A stretch of DNA of 26,504 bases from Alphaproteobacteria bacterium (GCA_900772625.1 CAAHEQ010000050.1:1-26504), one strand, 5' to 3'. Shown: positions 1 to 6,708, numbered from the stretch's first letter. Numbers and translations: made by a program. The notes: generated from the letters alone by a model not told the origin.

Positions 1-120
1 AACACATTGATTTTAAGTAATTTTATTACGTTTTTGCACATTTTTGGAAATCGCACTTGGGCTAGTCGAAAAAAACGTTGGTTTATGTTTTAATAAAATT
101 ATGGAAAACTTTAAAATTAT

Positions 121-131
121 AGGAGGGTATT
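121..131 (+). promoter_or_regulatory. Strong Shine-Dalgarno for the first gene
   Basis: AGGAGGG lies at 121-127, followed by four bases and then ATG at 132. It is close to a full anti-16S match and fixes the start of the first gene. The 120 bases before it are AT-rich, and I see no convincing -35/-10 pair there. A weak candidate is TTGGTT with TATGGA sixteen bases downstream. Confidence 0.7.
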
Positions 132-1082
132 ATGACGATAAATGAACATGAAAATAAAATGGATGAAGGGTATCAAGTTCGTCTTTTTGATTCAGAATTA
201 AAACAATCAGATTGGCTTTACGATCTTCGATGGTATGATGATGCTGGCGATCGGTATGATGCTGTCGTAGAAAAAGTAGAATCAACAGCAGGAAAAGAAA
301 AATTTTATAATTTTTTAAACATGATGAATTCTGCCCCATCTTTAAACACGCTTTCAGAAAAGGCGGATAAAGATGTTAACTCTTTGTTTGAGAATCCCGA
401 TCTAAGAAACGCAATACGTGATGTTTTTTTTATCGGATGCCGGGAAGACGTAAGTCCAGAAACAGTAGCCGCCAAAAAAACATTTGAGGGGTTAATTAAT
501 AAGGGGTATCCATCCGCACAATGTCTGTATGCAGAACTGTTGATAGACAGAGGGCAAACAAGACAAGCTCGTGAGATTCTGCGGATGCTTAATACTAATC
601 GGTATATAGGTGAAGAAGATGAGTGGCATGCAGATTTCTTGGAAAAATGGAAATTAAAATTCAAAGAAGACGACAAGAAAGATGAAACTTTGAAAGAACG
701 TCTGGCCAAACAGCAAAAAATACCTTCCTTTTTGGAACGGGCAAATTCTGCAAAAAATCTGGATGATGTAAGTGATGAAAATCTGTCAGCTGAAATGGGT
801 AGAGTGCAGCAGCTTATTTTCGAAAAAAGATTTATCAAAGGCTTTGATCCTACATCAGAGGAAGAAAAAGCATTCGTTATCTTTTCACAAAAAAATTATC
901 CTTCTGCACAAGACTATTTAATTCGTTATTATATAGATAAAAAGCAATATTCTAAGGCATTTTCTATGGCAGATCGTTTAAGAAGAAATCCATATGCTAA
1001 TGAATTTGACCAAGAACATGGAGAAAAGAATGTAAAAGAACTGCTAGCATTTATGAAAGCAACACATAATTATGGACGGTAA
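132..1082 (+). CDS. Hypothetical protein with duplicated TPR/Sel1-like unit
   Basis: I do not recognise this 316-residue protein. It has no signal peptide or membrane segment and is highly charged, so it is probably cytoplasmic. About 105 residues appear twice, near 66-172 and 205-306. Each copy starts with an NSA motif and a charged helix, then carries the shared motif YPSAQ (126-130 and 256-260), then [LR]YxIDxxQ-type and [QK]AF/R-type helices. This looks like paired TPR or Sel1-like helix hairpins, which usually bind other proteins. A lysine- and glutamate-rich linker lies at 173-200. The gene is visibly richer in A and T and uses AGA arginine codons more than the operon genes downstream, which may mean transfer or weak expression constraint. 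It stands alone: convergent rpsI follows on the other strand. A perfect start context (AGGAGG, ATG) supports it as a real gene. Confidence 0.75.
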   Translation: MTINEHENKMDEGYQVRLFDSELKQSDWLYDLRWYDDAGDRYDAVVEKVESTAGKEKFYNFLNMMNSAPSLNTLSEKADKDVNSLFENPDLRNAIRDVFFIGCREDVSPETVAAKKTFEGLINKGYPSAQCLYAELLIDRGQTRQAREILRMLNTNRYIGEEDEWHADFLEKWKLKFKEDDKKDETLKERLAKQQKIPSFLERANSAKNLDDVSDENLSAEMGRVQQLIFEKRFIKGFDPTSEEEKAFVIFSQKNYPSAQDYLIRYYIDKKQYSKAFSMADRLRRNPYANEFDQEHGEKNVKELLAFMKATHNYGR

Positions 1083-1181
1083 ATTTTAATCGAGTTTTTC
1101 GTAAAAGTGTTTTACCGCTCAGATTGTTATCTTTTCTAGATTCATAGATATTTGTCTACTTTTGTGTTTTTTATTTTAATC

Positions 1182-1216
1182 AAAAAAAACGGGTTGTGAA
1201 AAACAAACAACCCGTT
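1182..1216 (-). terminator. Rho-independent terminator of rplM-rpsI
   Basis: Read on the minus strand, a ten-pair stem (AACGGGTTGT with ACAACCCGTT) closes a nine-base loop and is followed by a run of eight T. It lies 30 bases after the rpsI stop. On the plus strand no T-run follows, so it should mainly serve the ribosomal operon. Confidence 0.88.
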
Positions 1217-1245
1217 GAAAATAACGATTTTTATATCGTTTCCAA

Positions 1246-1710
1246 TTAACGTTTCGAGAATTGGAAGCGCTTACGAGCTTTCGAACGACCTGGTTTTTTA
1301 CGTTCGACTGCACGGCTATCACGTGTCAAGAAACCGCCTTGACGCAATGTTTTGTGCAATTCTGGCTCGAACAAGTCCAAGCAACGGCTGATACCATGAC
1401 GGACAGCACCTGCTTGACCAGACAAACCACCACCACAAACGGTGCAAACAACATCGAATTGATTTTCTCTTGCTGTCGCAGCAAAAGGTTGATTGATGAT
1501 CATTTGCAAAACAGGACGCGCAAAATATTCTTTGACATCACGACCGTTGACGGAAATGTTGCCTTTGCCGAGCTTAATCCAAACGCGAGCAACAGCGTCT
1601 TTTCTTTTACCCGTTGCGTAAGAACGACCGAATTTGTCTTTCTTTGGTTCGCGCTTTGCAACTTCAACAGGAGCTTCTACAGCTGCTTTTAAATCTTTTA
1701 ATTCTGTCAT
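1246..1710 (-). CDS. rpsI: 30S ribosomal protein S9
   Basis: Small-subunit protein S9, whose C-terminal tail reaches the P-site tRNA. The 154-residue protein has the family core starting at GRSYATGKRKDAVARVW (about 28-44), then VNGR, a GGGLSGQAGAVRHGI-type segment (about 93-107), and the basic tail ending KARKRFQFSKR. The roughly 27-residue acidic and alanine-rich N-terminal extension is usual in alphaproteobacterial S9. Its ATG overlaps the rplM stop as TAATG, so the two are translationally coupled. Expression is from the promoter upstream of rplM, and the operon ends at the hairpin at 1182-1216. Confidence 0.98.
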   Translation of the reverse strand: MTELKDLKAAVEAPVEVAKREPKKDKFGRSYATGKRKDAVARVWIKLGKGNISVNGRDVKEYFARPVLQMIINQPFAATARENQFDVVCTVCGGGLSGQAGAVRHGISRCLDLFEPELHKTLRQGGFLTRDSRAVERKKPGRSKARKRFQFSKR

Positions 1711-2177
1711 TATGCTTCACTCCTTTTGTTCTTTGGGTTTTTGGCTGCAATATCCAAAACGACAGGGTTTTGTGCTGTGTGGGGGTGTTCTGTACCCGCA
1801 TAAACGCGCAACTTTGTCATTTGAGCGCGACCCAACTTGTTGCGGGAAATCATACGCTCAACAGCTTTATAAATAATTTGTTCTGGTTTCTTTTCCAATA
1901 ATTTTTCAGCTGTAATACCTTTGATACCGCCGATATAACCTGTGTGGTGGAAGTATTTCTTTCTTTCCCACTTTTTGCCAGTTAAAGCAACTTTTTCCGC
2001 GTTGATAACGACAACATAGTCACCACAATCCATATGAGGTGTGTAAGATGTTTTGTTTTTGCCACGCAAAATCGTTGCAATTTGACTTGCCAAACGACCA
2101 ACAACAAGATCAGTTGCATCGATTAAATACCAATCGTGCTTGATTGTTGAAGGCTTTGCACTAATAGTAGTTTTCAT
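1710..2177 (-). CDS. rplM: 50S ribosomal protein L13
   Basis: Large-subunit assembly protein L13, 155 residues from this start, the normal family length. Visible hallmarks are WYLIDATDLVVGRLAS near the N-terminus, LRGKNKTSYTPHMDCGDYVV, and the GGIKGITAEKLLEKKPE region. An in-frame ATG at 2243 would add 22 residues, but it lies upstream of the promoter boxes at 2212-2239. The ATG at 2177 has AAAGGA about ten bases before it, so 2177 is the start. The stop overlaps the rpsI start. The rplM-rpsI pair is the usual bacterial order. Confidence 0.97.
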   Translation of the reverse strand: MKTTISAKPSTIKHDWYLIDATDLVVGRLASQIATILRGKNKTSYTPHMDCGDYVVVINAEKVALTGKKWERKKYFHHTGYIGGIKGITAEKLLEKKPEQIIYKAVERMISRNKLGRAQMTKLRVYAGTEHPHTAQNPVVLDIAAKNPKNKRSEA

Positions 2178-2211
2178 TGTTTTAATATCCTTTTTGTTAA
2201 ACACGAAAGGC

Positions 2212-2239
2212 AGTATATCATATTTTTCTTTTATGTCAA
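2212..2239 (-). promoter_or_regulatory. Sigma70-type promoter of rplM-rpsI
   Basis: On the minus strand the -35 is TTGACA (2234-2239) and the -10 is TATACT (2212-2217), separated by 16 bases. The expected start is near 2205, leaving a leader of about 28 bases. The sequence just upstream, AAAAAGTGC, continues into the -35 and also occurs at the rpmI promoter. Confidence 0.8.
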
Positions 2240-2338
2240 GCACTTTTTATGACTTTTTACGTGTGGTAATATAGTACCGCGTCAAATAAGGGCAGAAATT
2301 TGCGTGTTTTGCTATATGTAAAAAATATAAAAAAATGC

Positions 2339-2366
2339 TTGTATTTTCGAATCGATTGTATATGAT
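2339..2366 (+). promoter_or_regulatory. Candidate promoter of the pilin-like gene
   Basis: TTGTAT (2339-2344) and TATGAT (2361-2366) are 16 bases apart. The -10 is good and the -35 is weak. CGAATCG lies in the spacer, as at the tRNA promoters. The leader would be about 30 bases and holds GGGAG at 2395-2399, seven bases before the ATG at 2407. Confidence 0.45.
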
Positions 2367-2406
2367 TATGTAAGTGATAGTGTATATAGTCTAAGGGAGT
2401 TGTTAT

Positions 2407-4395
2407 ATGAAAAGCAAACAATATCATTTATTTCAATCAGGGCGCTCGATGATTGAGATGCTTTGTGTTCTGGCGATAGTTGGTGTTTTGTCTATTGGTG
2501 CAGTTATGGGACTGCGCTATTTGTTTATTCACCACAAAGCCAATGCTGTACTCAGCGATGTATCTCTTGCTTTTTCTGATTTGGTGACCAGAGAAGATGA
2601 AGATATGATTGATGCATACGCGGTTCACTTTACGCCAGAGTCGGGAAAGGCAGTTCTTGCTTTTCGTGATACGAACTTAAATGACTTTGTTGAGGTTCGT
2701 GGCGTGGAACAAACTGTTTGTGGTGTTTTAATGCGCTATAAGCACGTCAGCCCTATTGATACGATGTACGATGATGCGGGCAATGAAATCACCGCCGAAA
2801 CTTGCCAAGACAATATAACAATGATTTTTGGATACAAGGAAAATGTCAATGATCCATCTGTTGGGCCAGGTGCAGACCCGTGTGATACGCTCGTCTGCGA
2901 TGAGGGTTATCATTGCGAGCGTGGCCGTTGTATCGCAGATCCCAACCCATGCGAGGGTGTTGAATGTCAAAATGGTGGTACATGCAACAGCTCGGGCGAA
3001 TGCCAGTGCGTCCAAGGTTATACGGGCGATCGTTGCCAAACTGCGCCAGAGTGCAATCAGGTTGAAGAAAGTCTAAAGTGTCCATCGCCTAAGTTCTGTA
3101 ATCCAGATAACTGGACTTGTGAATGTCCTGCTTCACCAGCAAATTGCAATGAATACGATACATCGACTTGCCGTTGCACGGATTGTGCCGAGGGTTATAA
3201 AGCCGAAGATGGCAAGTGTGAAAACTGTGCCGATGGGTATATCAAGTTTAATGAAAAGTGCACGAAGGACTGTGTTGCGTCTCGTGTCTTGCAAAATTGT
3301 AGTGCGGGTTCGACAAGCGAAACATGTACGACTTGTACAGCCTGTACAGAAGGCCACTCGCTCCAAGACGGTGCTTGCTGTGTGACAGTTGAAGGCTGTA
3401 AAACATACGACATCACAACAGAAAACTGCACGTGTACGGAATGCAACGAGGGCTATTTGTTCGACTCGAGTACAAATGCTTGTGTTAAGTATGATGGCTT
3501 GTGCGAATACGCATACGAAAATCCAGTCGGTGACGGCGTCAAAGAAGCGGATTGTATCTATAAAATGGATCCGATTGTTGGCACGTCTGCAACGGCTGCG
3601 GATTGCTCGTACCAATTGCCACAAATCACGGGCACTTCTGAAACGGCAGCTGATTGTTGGTATTCGAATGCAAACCCAACAGGCAGTTCCAGTGCACCAT
3701 ACAATACTGTGCTGAATATGACGGCTGGTCAAGGATGCCCTTCGGGTCAATATTGTTATTTAAAGTATACCGCGAAAGGGTGCGGCTCTGAAGTCGGTGC
3801 GGCTGGTCAAGCGACTATTTACGGTCGTTGTACAGCGCTCAGCTCGACAGAAAGCACTTGCAAGTCGGCCTATACAAAGACATTGACAATGACGCCAATT
3901 GATTCTTGTGCTTCGGGTCAATACTGTGTGATTAACTGGAAAGAAGAGGGCTGTTCGAATGGACTTTCTGCGGATGCTTCGGGTAAAGTATGGGGACGTT
4001 GTCAGACGATGTCGTCAACAGATGCAACTTGCCGCGTGGCATACAAGAATGTTTTGACGATGAGCGCGACAAAAGCTTGTCCAAGCAATCAATACTGTGT
4101 GTTGAATTGGAAAGAAACGGGCTGTTCAAATGGTCTGTCGGCAGATGCTTCGGGTGAGTTATACGGTCGTTGCCAAACGATGTCGTCAACGGATGCGACA
4201 TGTAAGGTTGCCTATAATACAACATTGTCTATGACGGCGACAAAGGCTTGCCCGTCTAACAAGTATTGTCACTTGAAATGGAGCACGCCATGTCCTGATA
4301 CGACCGATGTAGGGGCTACGGGTGCTAACCCATTCCATGGTGTTTGTTTGGATATGAATGATACGAACGCAACGTGTCCAGCTCCGACAAGCTAG
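2407..4395 (+). CDS. Prepilin-like protein with EGF-like and Cys-rich repeats
   Basis: A 662-residue exported protein. Residues 1-12 are a short basic leader ending in glycine. Cleavage before RSMIEML leaves the glutamate at +5 typical of type IV pilins and pseudopilins, followed by a hydrophobic helix to about residue 40. Residues 41-155 resemble a small pilin head with two cysteines. A textbook EGF-like domain lies at 182-210 (C-x4-C-x5-C-x5-C-x-C-x8-C, with QNGGTC and GYTG). Residues 211-360 are further cysteine clusters with CxEGY motifs. Four cysteines spaced exactly 17 residues apart follow at 366, 383, 400 and 417, and then four copies of a 57-residue unit from 432 to 657. I count 61 cysteines. 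It is probably an extracellular or pilus-tip protein that needs disulfide formation and binds something outside the cell. No prepilin peptidase or assembly ATPase is in the window. The gene is monocistronic, with a candidate promoter and a strong terminator. Confidence 0.85.
   Translation: MKSKQYHLFQSGRSMIEMLCVLAIVGVLSIGAVMGLRYLFIHHKANAVLSDVSLAFSDLVTREDEDMIDAYAVHFTPESGKAVLAFRDTNLNDFVEVRGVEQTVCGVLMRYKHVSPIDTMYDDAGNEITAETCQDNITMIFGYKENVNDPSVGPGADPCDTLVCDEGYHCERGRCIADPNPCEGVECQNGGTCNSSGECQCVQGYTGDRCQTAPECNQVEESLKCPSPKFCNPDNWTCECPASPANCNEYDTSTCRCTDCAEGYKAEDGKCENCADGYIKFNEKCTKDCVASRVLQNCSAGSTSETCTTCTACTEGHSLQDGACCVTVEGCKTYDITTENCTCTECNEGYLFDSSTNACVKYDGLCEYAYENPVGDGVKEADCIYKMDPIVGTSATAADCSYQLPQITGTSETAADCWYSNANPTGSSSAPYNTVLNMTAGQGCPSGQYCYLKYTAKGCGSEVGAAGQATIYGRCTALSSTESTCKSAYTKTLTMTPIDSCASGQYCVINWKEEGCSNGLSADASGKVWGRCQTMSSTDATCRVAYKNVLTMSATKACPSNQYCVLNWKETGCSNGLSADASGELYGRCQTMSSTDATCKVAYNTTLSMTATKACPSNKYCHLKWSTPCPDTTDVGATGANPFHGVCLDMNDTNATCPAPTS
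3502..3696 (+). repeat. 17-residue Cys-led repeats in the pilin-like gene
   Basis: Residues 366-430 hold about four units that each start with cysteine, exactly 17 residues (51 bases) apart: C366, C383, C400 and C417. Each has an aromatic residue at position 3 and a TGT/VGT-type turn, and the first three end in AD. The unit differs from the 57-residue repeat that follows, so the protein has two separate repeat systems. Confidence 0.75.
3700..4383 (+). repeat. Four tandem 57-residue repeats
   Basis: Units begin at 3700, 3871, 4042 and 4213, a period of 171 bases. Each opens with Y[NTK]xxLxMT, contains CxSxQYC and GRC, and carries five cysteines spaced C-x5-C-x8-C-x15-C-x9-C in the first three. 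The fourth is diverged and shifted by one or two residues. Copies two and three are nearly identical (CSNGLSADASG and MSSTDATC shared), which points to recent duplication or gene conversion. Confidence 0.9.
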
Positions 4396-4413
4396 GCTTA
4401 ACTTTTAGCAAAA

Positions 4414-4452
4414 ATAAAGCGCTTTTCTGTTGCAAGCAGAAAAGCGCTTTAT
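4414..4452 (+). terminator. Strong hairpin terminator after pilin-like gene
   Basis: A 16-pair stem (core AAAGCGCTTTTCTG with its exact complement) closes a seven-base loop, starting 19 bases after the stop codon. The T-run after it is short and broken (TTTATCTTTG), but the stem is near perfect. A-rich flanks on the other side could also stop minus-strand transcription. Confidence 0.8.
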
Positions 4453-4537
4453 CTTTGTGGTCGGTGGTAAATAACGTATGCTGAAAAGTGTGTTTTTTCA
4501 AATTATCAATAAAAGTTTATTTTTTTGAAAAAAGTTC

Positions 4538-4566
4538 TTGCATTTAGCAAAAGAATCGTTTATAAG
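4538..4566 (+). promoter_or_regulatory. Promoter of tRNA-Phe
   Basis: TTGCAT (4538-4543) and TATAAG (4561-4566) are 17 bases apart and end 13 bases before the tRNA. The stretch GAAAAAAGTTC precedes the -35, and AATCGTT directly precedes the -10. Both are shared with the tRNA-Arg promoter at 26370. Confidence 0.75.
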
Positions 4567-4579
4567 GAATACATCTTGT

Positions 4580-4655
4580 GCCCAGATAGCTCAGTCGGTA
4601 GAGCAGGAGACTGAAAATCTCCGTGTCGGTGGTTCGATTCCGCCTCTGGGCACCA
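4580..4655 (+). tRNA. tRNA-Phe (GAA)
   Basis: A 76-base cloverleaf with encoded CCA. The acceptor GCCCAGA pairs fully with TCTGGGC. The anticodon stem GGAGA/TCTCC encloses CTGAAAA, giving anticodon GAA. The T-stem GGTGG/CCGCC holds the loop TTCGATT. It has its own promoter and is followed within eight bases by a terminator, so it is a single-gene unit. Confidence 0.97.
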
Positions 4656-4662
4656 TTTTTTT

Positions 4663-4686
4663 ACCCCGTTTAGACGGGGTTTTTTG
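4663..4686 (+). terminator. Terminator of tRNA-Phe
   Basis: ACCCCGT (4663-4669), loop TTAG and ACGGGGT (4674-4680), then a T-run. A seven-pair, GC-rich stem placed eight bases after the tRNA CCA. Confidence 0.9.
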
Positions 4687-4795
4687 CTTTAAAATCTTGT
4701 CGGAGCAACTATTAGGATTTTCATCGGGTCAAGGAAGTTTGTCACGGTAATTCGTTATCGAATTGATCGTCTTGATAAAGATGCTAGAGGACAAT

Positions 4796-4821
4796 AAAAA
4801 AACCGACCCTAAGAGGATCGG
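4796..4821 (-). terminator. Terminator of tRNA-Met
   Basis: On the minus strand CCGATCC, loop TCTTA and GGGTCGG form a seven-pair stem (one G-T pair), followed by seven T. It lies ten bases after the tRNA-Met CCA end. The 109 bases between this and the tRNA-Phe terminator hold nothing that I can identify. Confidence 0.88.
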
Positions 4822-4830
4822 CTTTTGAAC

Positions 4831-4907
4831 TGGTAGCAAAGGAGGGATTCGAACCCCCGACACGTGGATTATGATTCCACTGCTCTAGCCACCTGAGCTA
4901 CTTTGCC
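4831..4907 (-). tRNA. tRNA-Met (CAT), probably elongator
   Basis: A 77-base cloverleaf with encoded CCA. The acceptor GGCAAAG pairs with CTTTGCT, starting with a G-U pair. The anticodon stem GTGGA/TCCAC encloses ATCATAA, giving CAT. It lacks the three G-C pairs of the initiator anticodon stem and the 1-72 mismatch, so it is not tRNA-fMet. The G1-U72 pair with the CTACCA end resembles alphaproteobacterial elongator tRNA-Met as I remember it. A tRNA-Ile2 whose C34 is modified to lysidine cannot be fully excluded by eye. Confidence 0.88.
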
Positions 4908-4921
4908 AATGAATACCCCTT

Positions 4922-4950
4922 TTTATAAAGGATAAAAAAAAACTTGTCAA
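4922..4950 (-). promoter_or_regulatory. Consensus promoter of tRNA-Met
   Basis: On the minus strand TTGACA (4945-4950) and TATAAA (4922-4927) are 17 bases apart, near-ideal sigma70 boxes ending 14 bases before the tRNA. A long A-tract lies just upstream of the -35, as at the other stable-RNA promoters here. Confidence 0.85.
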
Positions 4951-5062
4951 TAGTTTTTTTTATTTTTTTACAAAAAGAGCATACAGGAATATGAAGTCTT
5001 TCGTAAAATGACAAACAAAAGGCTTAAAGTTCAATAATTTTGCCAGAGTGTGCATTTTTTTC

Positions 5063-5093
5063 TTGATTTTTACCCCCCTTTATGTGCTATGAT
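5063..5093 (+). promoter_or_regulatory. Weak candidate promoter of the hydrolase gene
   Basis: TATGAT at 5088-5093 is a good -10. The only -35-like box, TTGATT at 5063-5068, is 19 bases away, longer than usual. AAGGAAG at 5114-5120 is a well-placed ribosome site for the ATG at 5128. The rest of 4951-5127 is AT-rich with no gene that I can support. Confidence 0.35.
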
Positions 5094-5127
5094 ACGGATA
5101 AATTAAATAATAAAAGGAAGTATAAAA

Positions 5128-5811
5128 ATGGTTTCAGTCTTTATAAATGGTGCCGCTGGCCGATTGGAGGGCGTGTACGAACCATCCGCCAATCCCGATG
5201 CGCCTGTTGCATTGGTTTTGCACCCTAATCCACAACTGGGCGGTACGATGAATAACAAAGTCGTTTATACGATTTTCCAAGCGTTTGCTAAAATGGGTTT
5301 CAGCGTGCTGCGTTTTAACTTCCGCGGGGTAGGAAAGTCGCAAGGCATCTTTGATGGCGAGCCTGAAACAGAGCTGGCGGATACGTTGGCTGCATTGGAT
5401 TGGCTTAAAAATATGAATCCTGAGTCAATGAAAACGTGGATCGCGGGCTATTCTTATGGTGCGTTAGTCGGTATGTCTGTGTTGATGCGCCGTCCTGATA
5501 TTACGGGCTTTGTGGCTGTGTCACCGCCTGCAGACGTGTGCGATTTTTCATATCTGACACCGTGCCCCGCTTCTGGCCTGATTATTCAAGGTGGCGCAGA
5601 TACAATTGTTTCCGAACCTGCTGTTGCGATGATGGCCGAGCGCTTAGATTCTTTCCATAAGGTTCAAGTCGATTATGTGATGCTACCAGAGGCGAATCAC
5701 TTGTACGAGGGTCAACTTAAGAACGTGTTTAATGCATTGCTCGGACATGTACCGACTTTGACCGAAGGTAAGAAAAAGACCTCGAAAAAGAAAAAAGCAC
5801 CGAGCGCATAA
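5128..5811 (+). CDS. Alpha/beta hydrolase, COG2945-like
   Basis: A 227-residue cytoplasmic alpha/beta-hydrolase of unknown substrate. The N-terminal HPNPxxGGTMNNKVV segment (32-46) and FNFRGVGxSxG (63-73) are typical of the COG2945 group. The nucleophile elbow is G107-Y-S109-Y-G111. The likely acid is D158 in QGGAD and the likely base is H191 in ANHLY, so the triad looks complete. The last 14 residues are a lysine-rich tail (KKKTSKKKK) outside the usual fold. No signal peptide is seen. It lies 75 bases before cdsA, with a promoter in that gap, so it may be a separate unit or read into the envelope operon. Relatives are annotated only as esterase or hydrolase, and I cannot assign a reaction. 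Confidence 0.9.
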   Translation: MVSVFINGAAGRLEGVYEPSANPDAPVALVLHPNPQLGGTMNNKVVYTIFQAFAKMGFSVLRFNFRGVGKSQGIFDGEPETELADTLAALDWLKNMNPESMKTWIAGYSYGALVGMSVLMRRPDITGFVAVSPPADVCDFSYLTPCPASGLIIQGGADTIVSEPAVAMMAERLDSFHKVQVDYVMLPEANHLYEGQLKNVFNALLGHVPTLTEGKKKTSKKKKAPSA

Positions 5812-5831
5812 CAGACAAGGTAAAATAACAT

Positions 5832-5859
5832 TTGCAAAATGGTAATAGTTCTTTATACT
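5832..5859 (+). promoter_or_regulatory. Promoter of the cdsA-lpx envelope operon
   Basis: TTGCAA (5832-5837) and TATACT (5854-5859) are 16 bases apart, in the gap between the hydrolase and cdsA. A start near 5866 would leave a leader of about 20 bases containing AAAGGA before the cdsA ATG. It is the only good promoter I find ahead of the whole run. Confidence 0.65.
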
Positions 5860-5886
5860 GCCTTAATGCAAAAGAAAGGATAGAAT

Positions 5887-6708
5887 ATGAAAAGTAATTT
5901 GTTTTTAAGAATAATTTCCGCACTGATTTTAGCGCCAATTGTCCTGTTTGGCATTTGTTATGGCGCACCTGCTTTCGATATTTTAATTGCTGTAATGGGC
6001 GCGCTGATGGCGTGGGAATGGGAAAAAATGATACACGGCAAAGAAAGTTATGTTGCAATCACGCTAACGTTGATGTCGTGTTTGGTTGTTTTTTCGGTGC
6101 GGACTGCCGAGCCATATCTGGCGTTGGCAATCATTGGGGTATGTGCTTTGTTTTTGTATGTTAAAACAAAACATAACCTACTTTTGTCATTTGGAAGCTT
6201 TTATATCGGCCTGCCTTTATTGTCGATGATGTATGTAGCGTACTTTTCAGACGCAGGCGAGGATGGCGATTTGACATACAGCGCGATGTATATTTTGTGG
6301 CTTTTGTTTGTTGTTTGGGCAACGGATATTGGCGGCTATGTTGTGGGCAAAAGCGTCGGAGGCCCAAAGATGTGCCCGAAAATCAGCCCCAAAAAAACGT
6401 GGTCAGGCTTGTTGGGTGGAATGTTGTTCAGCGCGATGATGACATATGGTTTTGTCATTACGATGAATCACTATTATCATTCAGAGTTGGCAATGGGCTT
6501 TTTGGTGGCCTCCAGCGTAGCATTGGCTTTGATTGCGCAAGCGGGCGATATTTTTGAATCAAAAATCAAACGTTATTTGGACATCAAGGATTCCAGCGAT
6601 TTAATTCCAGGTCACGGCGGTATTTTTGACCGAGTTGATGGTTTGTTGTTTGTCGCGCCTGTGGTCGCTTTGTTCGTTTTAATGGTGAATATGGGGATTT
6701 TTTCATAA
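5887..6708 (+). CDS. cdsA: Phosphatidate cytidylyltransferase
   Basis: Makes CDP-diacylglycerol from phosphatidate and CTP, the branch point for all bacterial phospholipids, in the inner membrane. The 273-residue protein has about seven or eight hydrophobic segments. It carries the family signature near 225-251: SKIKR, then KD, then PGHGGIFDRVDG, whose acidic residues bind the metal ions. Length is normal. The start ATG has AAAGGA a few bases before it. It opens the envelope operon, and rseP starts one base after its stop. In many alphaproteobacteria uppS precedes and dxr follows cdsA; neither is present here. Confidence 0.96.
   Translation: MKSNLFLRIISALILAPIVLFGICYGAPAFDILIAVMGALMAWEWEKMIHGKESYVAITLTLMSCLVVFSVRTAEPYLALAIIGVCALFLYVKTKHNLLLSFGSFYIGLPLLSMMYVAYFSDAGEDGDLTYSAMYILWLLFVVWATDIGGYVVGKSVGGPKMCPKISPKKTWSGLLGGMLFSAMMTYGFVITMNHYYHSELAMGFLVASSVALALIAQAGDIFESKIKRYLDIKDSSDLIPGHGGIFDRVDGLLFVAPVVALFVLMVNMGIFS

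Noticed and set aside
305..838. A 177-residue antisense frame in the first gene
   Set aside because: Low-complexity serine- and phenylalanine-rich shadow of a charged helical protein, with no start context.
2178..2243. Longer rplM reading from an ATG at 2243
   Set aside because: It would place the start upstream of the -35/-10 boxes and add 22 residues not seen in L13; the ATG at 2177 has a ribosome site and gives the normal length.
2947..3036. Eukaryotic contamination because of the EGF-like domain
   Set aside because: The domain is in frame with a bacterial prepilin leader and flanked by bacterial promoters, tRNAs and operons on a continuous sequence.
3133..3750. A 205-residue antisense frame within the pilin-like gene
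   Set aside because: The cysteine-rich repeats keep stops out of other frames; the sense frame has leader, ribosome site and terminator, while the antisense has none.
3700..4383. CRISPR-like direct repeats
   Set aside because: The 171-base units are coding, contiguous and protein-level repeats with no spacers.
4538..4750. A 70-residue frame running through tRNA-Phe
   Set aside because: It consists of tRNA promoter, tRNA and terminator sequence read as codons.
4831..4907. Initiator tRNA-fMet
   Set aside because: The anticodon stem lacks the three consecutive G-C pairs and the first acceptor position forms a G-U pair, unlike initiators.
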